Assembly (NCBI RefSeq): GCF_000718255.1
Contig: NZ_JOFJ01000006.1
Span: forward strand, 195,926-259,925
Reading direction: 5' to 3'
DNA length: 64,000 nucleotides
Origin: Spirillospora albida
Lineage (GTDB): Bacteria; Actinomycetota; Actinomycetes; Streptosporangiales; Streptosporangiaceae
The position numbers and the translations under genes are program-made. Below, piece by piece: positions 40,537 to 49,224 of this stretch. Under the pieces are notes generated by a model. The model saw nothing but the letters and a program-made list of their open reading frames with translations, had not been told where the DNA came from and searched no databases. Position 1 is the first letter of the stretch, and every line of letters starts with the position of its first letter.

Positions 40537-41742
40537 TCAGCGGGAGAGAAGATCCCGCGCGATGTGGGTGATCTGGATCTCGTCGGTGCCGGCGTAGATC
40601 TGGAACGACTTGGCGTCCCGGGCGAGCTGCTCGACGCGGTACTCGCTCATGTAGCCGTTGCCGCCGAACAGCTGCACGGCCTCCTGCGCGACCTCGCTGG
40701 CGGCCTGGGCCGCGTACAGCTTCATGGCGGACGCCTCGGCGAGCGTCATCGGGCGCCCGGCCCGCTGCATCTCGATGTGCCGGAACACCAGGTTCTGGAC
40801 GTTGAGGCGCGCGACCTCCATCTTCGCCAGCTTCAGCTGGATGAGCTGGAAGTCCCCGATCCGCTGGCCCCACAGCTCGCGGGTCTTGGCGTACTCGACC
40901 GACAGCTTCAGGCACTCCTCGATGACGCCGAGCGCCATCGCGGCGACCCCGGCGCGCTCGGTGACGAAGTTCTGCCTGGCCGACTCCTTGCCGCCGCCCT
41001 CGCCGGAGGCGAGGAGCCGGTCGGCGCCCGCGCGGACGTCGCTCAGGAACAGCTCGCCGGTGGGGGAGGAGTGCAGCCCCATCTTGCGCAGCGGCCTGGT
41101 CTGCTCCAGGCCGTCCATGCCCCGGTCGAGGACGAACGTGAGGATCTCGCGGTCGCGGGGGTCGCGTCCGTCGTCGAGCTTGCAGTAGAAGACGATCGTG
41201 TCGGCGTAGGGGCCGTTGGTGATGAACGTCTTGCCGCCGTTGATGACGTACTCGTCGCCGTCCTTGCGGGCGGTGGCCTGCATGCCCCCGAACGCGTCCG
41301 AGCCGGAGTTCGGCTCGGTGATCGCCCACGCGCCGACCTTCTCCATGGTGAGCAGCGGCAGCGCCCAGCGCTCCTTCTGCTCCGGGGTGCCGCGCTTCAT
41401 GATCGTGCCGGCGGCGAGGCCGAGGCCGACGCCCATCGCCGAGACGAGGCCGGGCGCGACCTTGCACAGCTCGATGACCGGCAGCATCGTCATGGCCGCG
41501 CCGCCCCCGCCGGAGCGCTCGCCCTTCTCGCCCTTCTCGCCCGACTTCTCCTTGGCCAGCGCGGCGTGGAAGGACGAGCGCGCCATCTCGTCCATGCCGA
41601 ACGTCTTGTAGAGGCTCCGGAGCAGGTCGTAGGGCGGCAGCTCACCGGACTCCAGGGCGTCCAGGTTCGGCCGGACCTCCGCGTCGATCCAGCCCCGCAC
41701 CGCGTCCCGGATCATCAGGTCTTCGTCGGACCACTCGATCAT
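40537..41742 (-). CDS. Acyl-CoA dehydrogenase family protein
   Basis: FAD-dependent acyl-CoA dehydrogenase of 401 residues with the three usual domains (ITEPNSGSDAFGG for the substrate/FAD loop at 141-153, GRLLFGG-like C-terminal helices with QLFGGNGYMSEYRVEQLARD). The usual catalytic base in the YEGT motif is absent (YAGT, 383-386); Glu262 in FVTERAG could serve instead, as in isovaleryl-CoA-type enzymes. Residues 64-80 are a Lys/Glu/Gly-rich insertion. Short-chain or branched acyl-CoA are plausible substrates; crotonyl-CoA metabolism (kal nearby) is an attractive but unproven link. Confidence 0.85.
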   Translation of the reverse strand: MIEWSDEDLMIRDAVRGWIDAEVRPNLDALESGELPPYDLLRSLYKTFGMDEMARSSFHAALAKEKSGEKGEKGERSGGGGAAMTMLPVIELCKVAPGLVSAMGVGLGLAAGTIMKRGTPEQKERWALPLLTMEKVGAWAITEPNSGSDAFGGMQATARKDGDEYVINGGKTFITNGPYADTIVFYCKLDDGRDPRDREILTFVLDRGMDGLEQTRPLRKMGLHSSPTGELFLSDVRAGADRLLASGEGGGKESARQNFVTERAGVAAMALGVIEECLKLSVEYAKTRELWGQRIGDFQLIQLKLAKMEVARLNVQNLVFRHIEMQRAGRPMTLAEASAMKLYAAQAASEVAQEAVQLFGGNGYMSEYRVEQLARDAKSFQIYAGTDEIQITHIARDLLSR

Positions 41743-41821
41743 GCTCGTTTCGCCTCTCTCCCACGTGAAAGGGCTCCATCCAAGCAGAAGGCAAAACCAA
41801 GCACTTACTCGGACGTCCCGC

Positions 41822-42895
41822 TCAGCGGCCCAGCCGCACCACGTCGGCGAGGACGTCCCCGCCGGGGGAGAGCCGCTCGGGGGAGGGGCTGTCGTAGACG
41901 ACGAGGAGCCGCGTGCCGTCCGCCTCGTCCAGGACGGCGATGCCCTCGGCGTGGTCGTCGCCGTCCCCGTAGGGCAGGTCGCCGAGGACCTCCAGCTCGC
42001 CGGCGGGCACCACGTCGGCGGCGTCGACCGTCACGGCGCCGGGCCACCGGACGAGCCGCACCGGGCCGTCGAGGTCCATGCTGGGGCCGGTGAGGATCAG
42101 CAGGTCGTCGCCGTGCGGGCACAGGTCGCGGATGCCGAGGCCGCCGAGGTCGAGGAAGTGCGTCCGGTAGACCTCCCCCTTCTCGCCGAGCGGCTCGAGC
42201 CGGAGCCGGCGGGGATCGCGGGGGTCGGTGCCGGGCCGGATCTCGACCAGCACCGCCCAGCCGCGCAGCACCGGCCCGCGCAGCCCGATGTAGAGGCGGT
42301 CGCCGTGCGCGGCGATCCCCTCGATGTCGATGCCGTTGTCCTTGCTGGGGATCGCCAGGAACGGCGCCAGGTGCGGGTCGTCGGCGAGCAGGTCGGTCAG
42401 GGAGTCGCCGCGCCCGCCGAGCACGGCGGCGGTCCGGTCGCCGTCGGCGGCGACGGCCTCGGGCAGCCCGTCCGCGCGGGTGACGAGCGGCAGCCGCGCG
42501 AGGATGAACCGGTTCTCCTCGCGGACGATCGTCGCCAGGCGCTTGCGGGACTTGCGGTCCGGCTGCCCCGGCTTGATCTTCTTGCGCTTGAGGCTGTGCG
42601 ACCCCACCGCCCACAGCCATCCGTCGCTGCGGGCGATGCCCTCGATGTCGGCCTCCTCGTCGGCCGCGGCGGGCAGCGGGACGAGGTCGCCGAGCGCCAC
42701 CGACACCTGCCCGCCGTACCCGGTGACCCGGCCCTCGCCATCGGTCTCGGCGGTGAGGCGCTCGATGGTGGCGGTCTCGTCGCCGGCCACCCACAGGCAG
42801 CGGCCGTCGCGACGGACGGCGGACAGGTTGGTGTGCGTCTCGGCTTCCCGGCTGGCGTGCTCGAAGCGCAGCGCGACGCGGCGTTCCACGATCAT
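41822..42895 (-). CDS. DUF3616 domain protein
   Basis: Protein of 357 residues of the DUF3616 family, likely a beta-propeller made of repeats with aspartate/glycine turns: ADIEGIARSDGWLWAVGSHS, GIDIEGIAAHGDRLYIGLRG and DDHAEGIAVLDEADGTRLLV. There is no signal peptide, so it appears cytoplasmic. The function is unknown. ATG 42895 (MIVERRVALRF) matches the family start; an ATG at 42913 would add six residues. It lies tail-to-head behind kamA with only the dispersed element between. Confidence 0.8.
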   Translation of the reverse strand: MIVERRVALRFEHASREAETHTNLSAVRRDGRCLWVAGDETATIERLTAETDGEGRVTGYGGQVSVALGDLVPLPAAADEEADIEGIARSDGWLWAVGSHSLKRKKIKPGQPDRKSRKRLATIVREENRFILARLPLVTRADGLPEAVAADGDRTAAVLGGRGDSLTDLLADDPHLAPFLAIPSKDNGIDIEGIAAHGDRLYIGLRGPVLRGWAVLVEIRPGTDPRDPRRLRLEPLGEKGEVYRTHFLDLGGLGIRDLCPHGDDLLILTGPSMDLDGPVRLVRWPGAVTVDAADVVPAGELEVLGDLPYGDGDDHAEGIAVLDEADGTRLLVVYDSPSPERLSPGGDVLADVVRLGR

Positions 42896-42936
42896 CGCCC
42901 GATCGTCCCACATCCGGGACCCGCCACCACTGATGA

Positions 42937-42953
42937 TCTACAATGTAAAGACG
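42937..42953 (+). repeat. 17-bp dispersed element, copy 3
   Basis: TCTACAATGTAAAGACG, directly against the kamA stop codon (42954). TACAATGTA is a perfect dyad here. Confidence 0.5.
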
Positions 42954-44366
42954 CTAGGCGGTGGCGCGCTCGCGCCACCAGCGCTGTCCCTCCTCCGGCA
43001 GGGTGTGAATCGGGTCGTGGTACTCGTACTCGCGGGTCAGCGCATCGGGGTCGCTGAGCTCCAGCCCGGTGCGGTAGTTCTTCGTCCAGTACGAGATGCC
43101 GCGGACGCGGTCGTAGCCGGAGAGCTGGTGCACCCACCGCTTGCCGACGTAGGGGACGTCGCACACGATGCGCGGCGTCGCGAACCCCGGCAGGTAACCC
43201 ATGATCGCGTGCTGGAGGTCCTGGGCCTCGTGCACGGCGAGCCGCCAGTGCTCGCTGTAGGGGATCATGTCGCACATGTACAGGTAGTACGGCATGATCC
43301 CGGCCTCGTCGAGCAGCGCGAACGACAGGTCGAGCAGCGCGGCGGGGGAGTCGTTGACGCCGCGCAGCAGCACGCCCTGGTTGCGGACGTCCCGGATGCC
43401 GGTGTCGAGCATGGCGCGGGCGGCCTTCGCCACGAGCGGCGTCACCGAGCGGACGCTGTTGACGTGGGTGTGGATGGCCAGGTGGACGCAGCGCACGGTG
43501 GCCTTCGCGGCGAGCCGCTCCATGCCGGCGCGCACGTCGTCGCGCAGCCAGTGCTGCGGCATCCCCATCAGCGCCTTGCTGGCCAGGCGGATGTCGCGGA
43601 CGTTCTCGATGTCGAGGAGCGCGTCGACGAACGCCTCCAGGCGCGGCCACGGCATGTTCGCGACGTCGCCGCCGGAGACGACGACGTCCCGGACGCCGGG
43701 GGTGCGGCGCAGGTAGTCGAGCATGGCGCCGAGCCGGTCCGGCGGCTTGACGGTGAACCTGTGCTTGTCGACGGCCGGTGTGGAGTTGCCGACCAGGTCC
43801 ATGCGGGTGCAGTGGCCGCAGTACTGGGGGCAGGTAGGCAGGAGCTCGGCGAGGACCTTGGTGGGGTAGCGGTGGGTGAGGCCCTCCACCGCCCACATCT
43901 CGGCCTCGTGCAGGGAGTCGCGGGACGCGTGCGGGTGCGACGGCCAGTCGGTGCGCCGGTCGGAGAACACCGGGATCATGTAGCGCCGCACGGGGTCGGC
44001 GTAGAAGGCGTCCGTGGACGAGGCGTCCATCGTGTTGAGCATCTGCGGCGGGACGAGCATCGACATCGTGGCCCGCTCGGCCTGGTCGCGCTCGAGGTCG
44101 GCGTAGAAGCGGTCGTCCAGGAGGTCGCCCATGACCTCGCGGAGCTGCCGCACGTTCTTGACGCAGTGGGCGCGCTGCCACTGCGCCGACTCCCAGTCGG
44201 CCTGCGTGACGCTCCGCCAGCCGGGCAGGCGGCGCCAGTCGGGCTCCTCCAGGGGGCGGCGCCGGTACGCGTAGGGCTGGTGCGCGCGCAGGTCGGCGGA
44301 CCCGGAAGCGGACGCGGTCTCGCCGGACCGGACGGCGTCCGGTTCGGGATGCAGGGCGGTGGTCAT
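42954..44366 (-). CDS. kamA: Lysine 2,3-aminomutase
   Basis: Radical-SAM, PLP-dependent enzyme of 470 residues that turns L-lysine into L-beta-lysine, the first step of lysine fermentation. The [4Fe-4S]/SAM motif is C179-x3-C183-x2-C186 (TCPQYCGHCTR). The SGGDVANM, IRLASKALM and HIHT-like segments (AIHTHVNSVRSV) fit KamA. The PLP lysine should lie near the DVPYVGKRWV segment. ATG 44366 has GGAAGGGGTC ahead. It is divergent from kdd, which acts two steps later. Length is slightly above the clostridial enzyme (about 416) because of an N-terminal tail. Confidence 0.92.
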   Translation of the reverse strand: MTTALHPEPDAVRSGETASASGSADLRAHQPYAYRRRPLEEPDWRRLPGWRSVTQADWESAQWQRAHCVKNVRQLREVMGDLLDDRFYADLERDQAERATMSMLVPPQMLNTMDASSTDAFYADPVRRYMIPVFSDRRTDWPSHPHASRDSLHEAEMWAVEGLTHRYPTKVLAELLPTCPQYCGHCTRMDLVGNSTPAVDKHRFTVKPPDRLGAMLDYLRRTPGVRDVVVSGGDVANMPWPRLEAFVDALLDIENVRDIRLASKALMGMPQHWLRDDVRAGMERLAAKATVRCVHLAIHTHVNSVRSVTPLVAKAARAMLDTGIRDVRNQGVLLRGVNDSPAALLDLSFALLDEAGIMPYYLYMCDMIPYSEHWRLAVHEAQDLQHAIMGYLPGFATPRIVCDVPYVGKRWVHQLSGYDRVRGISYWTKNYRTGLELSDPDALTREYEYHDPIHTLPEEGQRWWRERATA

Positions 44367-44428
44367 CGTCGACCCCTTCCTCGCCTCACGATCGTTCATG
44401 GAAAAGTCTTGTATCAGGGCGACGGTAC

Positions 44429-44478
44429 GGGAAGACTTTCGCTGAAACCAGTGGTACTCGGAATATCTTTCGCGAAGA
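44429..44478. promoter_or_regulatory. Paired CTTTCGC elements between kamA and kdd
   Basis: GGGAAGACTTTCGC (44429-44442) and GGAATATCTTTCGC (44460-44473) are direct copies 31 bp apart; the second overlaps the dyad TCTTTCGCGAAGA (44466-44478). A related sequence lies before kamD (51880). These are likely sites of a common regulator. Confidence 0.4.
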
Positions 44479-44502
44479 CCGGGGTAGAGGAGAGGGCAGG
44501 GA

Positions 44503-45552
44503 ATGATCGACATGACCGCGGCGGGGCTGCACCGCGTCCTGGCGCCCGCGGGGGTGCTCCCGCAGGCCGCGCGGCGGCTCGACACCGACCCGGCGATCCG
44601 GCCGGACGAGGTCCGCGTGCGGGTCGAGCGCCTCAACCTGGACGCCGCGTCCTACCGGCAGCTGCACACCGCGCACGAGGGCGACCCGGACGCGATCCGC
44701 GCCGAGGTGCTGCGGATCGTCGCCGAGCGCGGCAAGATGCACAACCCGGTCACCGGGTCGGGCGGCATGCTCGTCGGCGTCGTCGAGGAGGCCGGGCCGG
44801 ACTCCCCGCTCGGGCTGAAGCCCGGCGACCGCATCGCCACGCTGGTGTCGCTCACCCTCACCCCCCTGGCGATCACCGACGGCCTGGAGCGCTGGGACGG
44901 CCGCTCCGAGCAGGTCCCCGCCGCGGGGCACGCCATCCTGTTCGCCCGCTCCATCGCCGCCGTCCTGCCGCCCGACCTGCCCGTCCCGCTGGCCCTCGCG
45001 GTCATGGACGTGTGCGGCGCGCCCGCCCTCACCCACCGCGTCGTCGCCGCCCACCGCGAGCGGCACCACCGGGCACCGGTCGTCGCGGTGCTCGGCGCCG
45101 CCGGGAAGAGTGGGTCGCTGTCGCTGGCCGCCGCCCGCCGCGCGGGCGCCGCCACGGTGGTCGGCCTCGTCCCGACCGAGGCGGAGGAGACCCTGCTGTC
45201 GGCCACCGGCCTCGCCGACGCCGTCGTCCGCGCCGACGCGCGCGATCCGGTCGCGGTCGCGGCGGCGATCGGGGAGCCCGCCGACGTCGTGATCGTGTGC
45301 GTGGACGTCCCGGGCTGCGAGCACGGCGCGATCCTCGCCGCCGCGCCCGGCGGGACCGTCGTGTTCTTCTCGATGGCGACGTCGTTCTCCGCCGCCGCGC
45401 TCGGCGCGGAGGGGCTCGCCGCGGACGTGACCATGCTGATCGGGAACGGGTACGTTCCGGGGCACGCCGCCGCGGCGCTGGACCTGCTGCGCTCGGAACC
45501 GGCGGTCCGTGCCCTGTTCACCGCCCGGACGGGGGCGGATTCGGCAGAATGA
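44503..45552 (+). CDS. kdd: L-erythro-3,5-diaminohexanoate dehydrogenase
   Basis: NAD-dependent dehydrogenase of 349 residues that oxidises 3,5-diaminohexanoate to 5-amino-3-oxohexanoate in lysine fermentation. The N-terminal LHRVLAPAGVLPQAARRLD and the GKMHNPVTGSGGMLVGVVEE stretch are the Kdd signature; the Rossmann motif is VAVLGAAGKSGSLSLAAARR. It differs from ordinary zinc alcohol dehydrogenases although it is remotely similar. ATG 44503 is used, with an alternative at 44512. It is divergent from kamA and shares its 136-base control region. The substrate-producing enzyme (kamDE) is encoded 6 kb downstream. Confidence 0.9.
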   Translation: MIDMTAAGLHRVLAPAGVLPQAARRLDTDPAIRPDEVRVRVERLNLDAASYRQLHTAHEGDPDAIRAEVLRIVAERGKMHNPVTGSGGMLVGVVEEAGPDSPLGLKPGDRIATLVSLTLTPLAITDGLERWDGRSEQVPAAGHAILFARSIAAVLPPDLPVPLALAVMDVCGAPALTHRVVAAHRERHHRAPVVAVLGAAGKSGSLSLAAARRAGAATVVGLVPTEAEETLLSATGLADAVVRADARDPVAVAAAIGEPADVVIVCVDVPGCEHGAILAAAPGGTVVFFSMATSFSAAALGAEGLAADVTMLIGNGYVPGHAAAALDLLRSEPAVRALFTARTGADSAE

Positions 45553-45597
45553 CCGGGTAACGGCATGACGTGAGCGGGTCTCGGCGAAGGAGTACGG

Positions 45598-46929
45598 ATG
45601 GCGGGAATCATCGGGGAACTGCGGACGCGCGACCCGAAGGAGAGGCAGGGGCAGATCGTCGACGTCCTGGTGGACGCGTTCTCGGACCTCATGGAGCGCA
45701 GCCCGGCCGAGTTCCGCCGCCGGTTCCGGAAGATGGCGTCCGACCCGTTCGCGTTCTACCGGGGCAGCGCCTGCCTGTTCTACGCCGACATCGTCCACGA
45801 CGACGACCCGTGGGCCGACGAGCGCACCGGCCGCGTCTGGATCCAGGGCGATCTGCACGCGCAGAACTTCGGCACCTACATGAACGACGACGGCGTGTTC
45901 GTGTTCGACGTCAACGACTTCGACGAGGCGTACGTCGGCCACTTCACCTGGGACGTCAAGCGGCTCGTGGCGTCCCTGGCGCTGCTGGCGTGGCAGAAGG
46001 CGCTCTCCGACGACGACATCCGCCGGCTCATCGAGACCTACGTCCGCGCCTACGTCGACCAGGTCCGCGGTTTCGCGCGCCATGAGGGCGACGAGCGTTT
46101 CGCGCTGACCCTGGACAACGCCGAGGGGCACGTCCGGGAGGTGCTGATCGCCGCGATGTCGGGCACCCGCATCGGGCTGCTCGCCGGCAAGACCGTGGTG
46201 GAGGGCCACGAGCGCCGGTTCAAGGCGGGCCCCGGCGTCCGGCGGCTGGACGACGCCGAGCGCTCGAAGGTCGAGGCCGCCTACCTGGAGTACCTGACGA
46301 CGATCCCGGCGGACAAGCGGTTCGGCGGCCTCACCTACCAGGTGAAGGACGTCATCGGCTCGTCCGGGTTCGGGATCGGCTCCGCCGGCCTGTCCGCGTA
46401 CAACATCCTGGTGGAGGGCAACACGCAGGCGCTGGAGAACGACGTCATCCTGTCGATGAAGCAGGGCAACGTCGCCGCGCCGAGCCGGGTCGTCGGCGAC
46501 GCCCGCATCCGCGAGTACTTCCGCGACCACGGGCACCGCACGGCCGTGTCGCGGCGCGCGCTGCAGGCCAACACCGACCCCTGGCTCGGGTACACCCGCA
46601 TCGACGGTGTCGGCTATGTCGTCCAGGAGCTGTCCCCCTACGAGGAGGACCTCGACTGGAGCGGCCTGACCGAGCCGGAGGACATGCTCTCGCTGCTGGC
46701 CGACCTGGGCCGCGCGACCGCGAAGATCCATTGCGTGTCGGACAGCGACTCCGACCACGCGCTCGTCGGCTTCCAGGTCGAGGACGCGATCAGCGCGGCG
46801 ATCGGTGACGACGAGGCCGCGTTCGTGGAGGCGATGGTCGCCTTCGGCATGGGTTACGCGGAGGTCGTCCGCGACGACCACCGGCTCTTCGTCGACGCGT
46901 TCCGCAACCACGCCATCCCGGGGCTGTAG
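45598..46929 (+). CDS. DUF2252 domain protein
   Basis: Cytoplasmic protein of 443 residues of the DUF2252 family, whose fold resembles kinase-like phosphotransferases. Characteristic segments are MASDPFAFYRGSACLFYADI, GDLHAQNFGTYMNDDGVFVF and DVNDFDEAYVGHFTWDVKRL, the last with the DFDE in place of a DFG-like motif. The function is unknown. ATG 45598 follows GGAGTACGG. It shares the strand with kdd at 45 bases distance and might be cotranscribed. Confidence 0.85.
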   Translation: MAGIIGELRTRDPKERQGQIVDVLVDAFSDLMERSPAEFRRRFRKMASDPFAFYRGSACLFYADIVHDDDPWADERTGRVWIQGDLHAQNFGTYMNDDGVFVFDVNDFDEAYVGHFTWDVKRLVASLALLAWQKALSDDDIRRLIETYVRAYVDQVRGFARHEGDERFALTLDNAEGHVREVLIAAMSGTRIGLLAGKTVVEGHERRFKAGPGVRRLDDAERSKVEAAYLEYLTTIPADKRFGGLTYQVKDVIGSSGFGIGSAGLSAYNILVEGNTQALENDVILSMKQGNVAAPSRVVGDARIREYFRDHGHRTAVSRRALQANTDPWLGYTRIDGVGYVVQELSPYEEDLDWSGLTEPEDMLSLLADLGRATAKIHCVSDSDSDHALVGFQVEDAISAAIGDDEAAFVEAMVAFGMGYAEVVRDDHRLFVDAFRNHAIPGL

Positions 46930-46953
46930 GGAGGGCGTCGGCCAGGGGCGGCG

Positions 46954-48024
46954 TCAGATCAGGGAGAGCGTGTCCAGATCGCGGATCTGGGCGCAGGACC
47001 GGCGCGCCATGGCCAGGAACATGGCGTCGCCCCGGTCGGTGCGGTGGCTGCTGTAGGCGCAGCCGAGGACGGTGGTCAGCGGGCCCTGGAGGGCGGCGAA
47101 GCGGTAGTCGTCGAAGCACTCCTCCAGGGTGTAGCCCTGGACGCCGTGGCCGGTGAGGGCGGCGTGGTAGCGGGCGACGAGGCCGTGTTCGGCCGCGGCG
47201 CGGGCGGCTGGGTCCAGGCCGGTGCCGAGGAGGTAGGACAGGTCCCGGACGGGGTGCCCGACGGTCACCGTCTGCCAGTCCACGGCGAGCACGCCGGGCG
47301 CGCCGCCGGGCGGGAACAGCAGGTTGTCGAGGCGGTAGTCGCCGTGGACGAGCCCGAACCGCTCCGGCCGCGCGACCGCCCACGCCTCGACGGCGGCGGC
47401 GGTGTCGCGGAGGGTGCGGGCGTCCTCGGGCGGGATCGCGTCGCCGAACCGGTCGATGAAGGTCTCGGTGGCGGGCGCGAACACCTCGCCGAGCGTCCGG
47501 GCGTCCTCCTCGGTGAGGGCGGACAGCCACGGGACGTCCAACAGCGCCGGGTCGCACCAGCGGGGGCCGTGCAGCCCGGCGAGGTTGTCCACGGCGGCCG
47601 CGGCCTGGCCGGGGGTGCAGCCGGTGAGCTGGTCGCCCTGGACGGCGGGCGCGGCGTCCTCCAGCAGCAGCACGAAGGTCGTCGCGTCGCCGCCGATCGC
47701 GCCGTGGTGGCAGCGGGGCGTGCGGACCGCGACGGTGTGCGCGATGTCGCGGTAGAACAGCACCTCGGTGCGGTAGACGCCGCCGAGGAACGCGCGGGCG
47801 GCGGGGTCCTCGGCGGCGAGCTTGGCGACCAGCGCGCGGGGCGCCTCGCCCGCGTCGACGCCGGGGCCCTCGAGGCCGAGGCGGTGGCAGGTGCCGATCT
47901 GGCCGGACCCGACCCGCGTGCTGGTCACACCGGTGACGGGGGCGCCGAGCGCGGCGCTCAGCCAGCCGGGGGTGATGTCGTGGGCGCTCTCGGGGACGGG
48001 GAGGCTCTGCTCGGGGGCGGTCAC
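46954..48024 (-). CDS. Aminoglycoside-phosphotransferase-like kinase
   Basis: Kinase-fold protein of 356 residues in the APH/ecdysteroid-kinase-like group. The catalytic loop is FGLVHGDYRLDNLLFPPGG and the metal-binding motif VLAVDWQTVTVG; the Lys in the N-lobe is in ALVAKLAAEDP. The substrate is unknown; acyl-CoA or small polyol kinases and antibiotic kinases all share this fold. GTG 48024 overlaps the stop of the upstream LLM gene (GTGA on the reverse strand), so the two are coupled. Confidence 0.82.
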   Translation of the reverse strand: MTAPEQSLPVPESAHDITPGWLSAALGAPVTGVTSTRVGSGQIGTCHRLGLEGPGVDAGEAPRALVAKLAAEDPAARAFLGGVYRTEVLFYRDIAHTVAVRTPRCHHGAIGGDATTFVLLLEDAAPAVQGDQLTGCTPGQAAAAVDNLAGLHGPRWCDPALLDVPWLSALTEEDARTLGEVFAPATETFIDRFGDAIPPEDARTLRDTAAAVEAWAVARPERFGLVHGDYRLDNLLFPPGGAPGVLAVDWQTVTVGHPVRDLSYLLGTGLDPAARAAAEHGLVARYHAALTGHGVQGYTLEECFDDYRFAALQGPLTTVLGCAYSSHRTDRGDAMFLAMARRSCAQIRDLDTLSLI

Positions 48025-49121
48025 GCGTGGCTCCGGGCGGGGTTGAGGTCGGTGCGCGTTCCCAGGCGGGCGGGCCGGATCGTTCTGTAGGCGGCCAGGA
48101 CCGGCTCGAGCTCGGCGGGGGTGGCGCCGTGCAGGACGACGCCGTCGGCCCCGGCGTCGAACTGGTCGACGATCCGGGCGGCGCAGGCGTCGGCGGAGCC
48201 GGTCGCGGACGCGGCGAGCCACTCGTCGGGGATGAGGCCGGTGAGGTGCTCGAGCTGCGCGGTCGTGGCGATCGCGTCGAACGCGCCGGGGAACCCGGCG
48301 ACGAGGTCGTCGGCGCGGAACCGGGCGAGGGCGGCGGGGTCCCAGCCGTTCACGCGGACCATCAGGTCGCCGTAGCCCTGCAGGTAGGTGGCGAGGCGGC
48401 CGGTGAGCTTGCGGAGCCGAAGCTCCGGGTCGAGGTGGTCGCCGACGGTCGCGAGCACCGACCACACCCGCACCGACGCGGGGTCGCGGCCGGCCCGCTC
48501 GGCGCCCTCGCGCACCGCCCGCACCGAGCGGGCGAGGGTCTCGTCGGTGAAGAACGTGTGCAGGACGACGCCGTCCACGAGGCCGCCGGCGAATCGGAGG
48601 CTCCGCTCGCCGAGCGCCGCCATCATGACCGGGATGTCCTCGGCGAACGACGGGTCCTGCATCAGGTAGGGGTAGTCGCCGGCGGGGCCGTGGTGGTCGA
48701 CGACCGGCTCGCCGCGCCACAGTGTCCGCAGGATCCCGACCGCGTCGGCGATCTGCGCGTTCGTGATCCGCGGCACGCCCATGACGTCGAAGAGCAGGTC
48801 GAAGCCGCGGCCGAGGCCGAGAGCGAACCGGCCGCCGGTGAGCCGGTGCGCGGTCACCGCGAACGTCGCCGTGACGAGCGGGTGGCGCGTGTTGTGGTTG
48901 GTGGCGGCGGTCGCGATCCCGATCCGCTCGCTGACGGCGCCGGCCGCGCCGCACAGCGTCGCCGCCTCCTTGGCGTTGAACCGCTCGGACAGGAACACCG
49001 CGCCGAGGCCCGCGTCCTCCGCGGACCGCACCTCGCCGAGCAGGTCGCGCGGGGTGGCGGAATGCCCCGCGAGGCCGTAGCAGCCCAGCTCCCACAGATC
49101 GTCCAGCCCCGTGTCGCCCAT
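48021..49121 (-). CDS. LLM-class F420/flavin-dependent oxidoreductase
   Basis: TIM-barrel luciferase-like oxidoreductase of 366 residues. Typical segments are GAVFLSERFNAKEAATL, GIATAATNHNTRHPLVTATF and GGRFALGLGRGFD. Such enzymes in actinomycetes mostly use coenzyme F420; the substrate is not evident. ATG 49121 is chosen because relatives start at the DTGLDDLWELGCYGLAGH stretch. It forms a two-gene unit with the kinase-like gene, which suggests one pathway, possibly acyl-CoA or lipid related. Confidence 0.87.
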   Translation of the reverse strand: MGDTGLDDLWELGCYGLAGHSATPRDLLGEVRSAEDAGLGAVFLSERFNAKEAATLCGAAGAVSERIGIATAATNHNTRHPLVTATFAVTAHRLTGGRFALGLGRGFDLLFDVMGVPRITNAQIADAVGILRTLWRGEPVVDHHGPAGDYPYLMQDPSFAEDIPVMMAALGERSLRFAGGLVDGVVLHTFFTDETLARSVRAVREGAERAGRDPASVRVWSVLATVGDHLDPELRLRKLTGRLATYLQGYGDLMVRVNGWDPAALARFRADDLVAGFPGAFDAIATTAQLEHLTGLIPDEWLAASATGSADACAARIVDQFDAGADGVVLHGATPAELEPVLAAYRTIRPARLGTRTDLNPARSHA

Positions 49122-49224
49122 GCGCGCATCCCATCGAAGATCGGCTCTCGCCGAGGATGGCACGTGCGGGCCGGACAGGGAAGACATGGACCGGACAGTT
49201 GTCCGAACGGCCGTCCAGGTCGGG

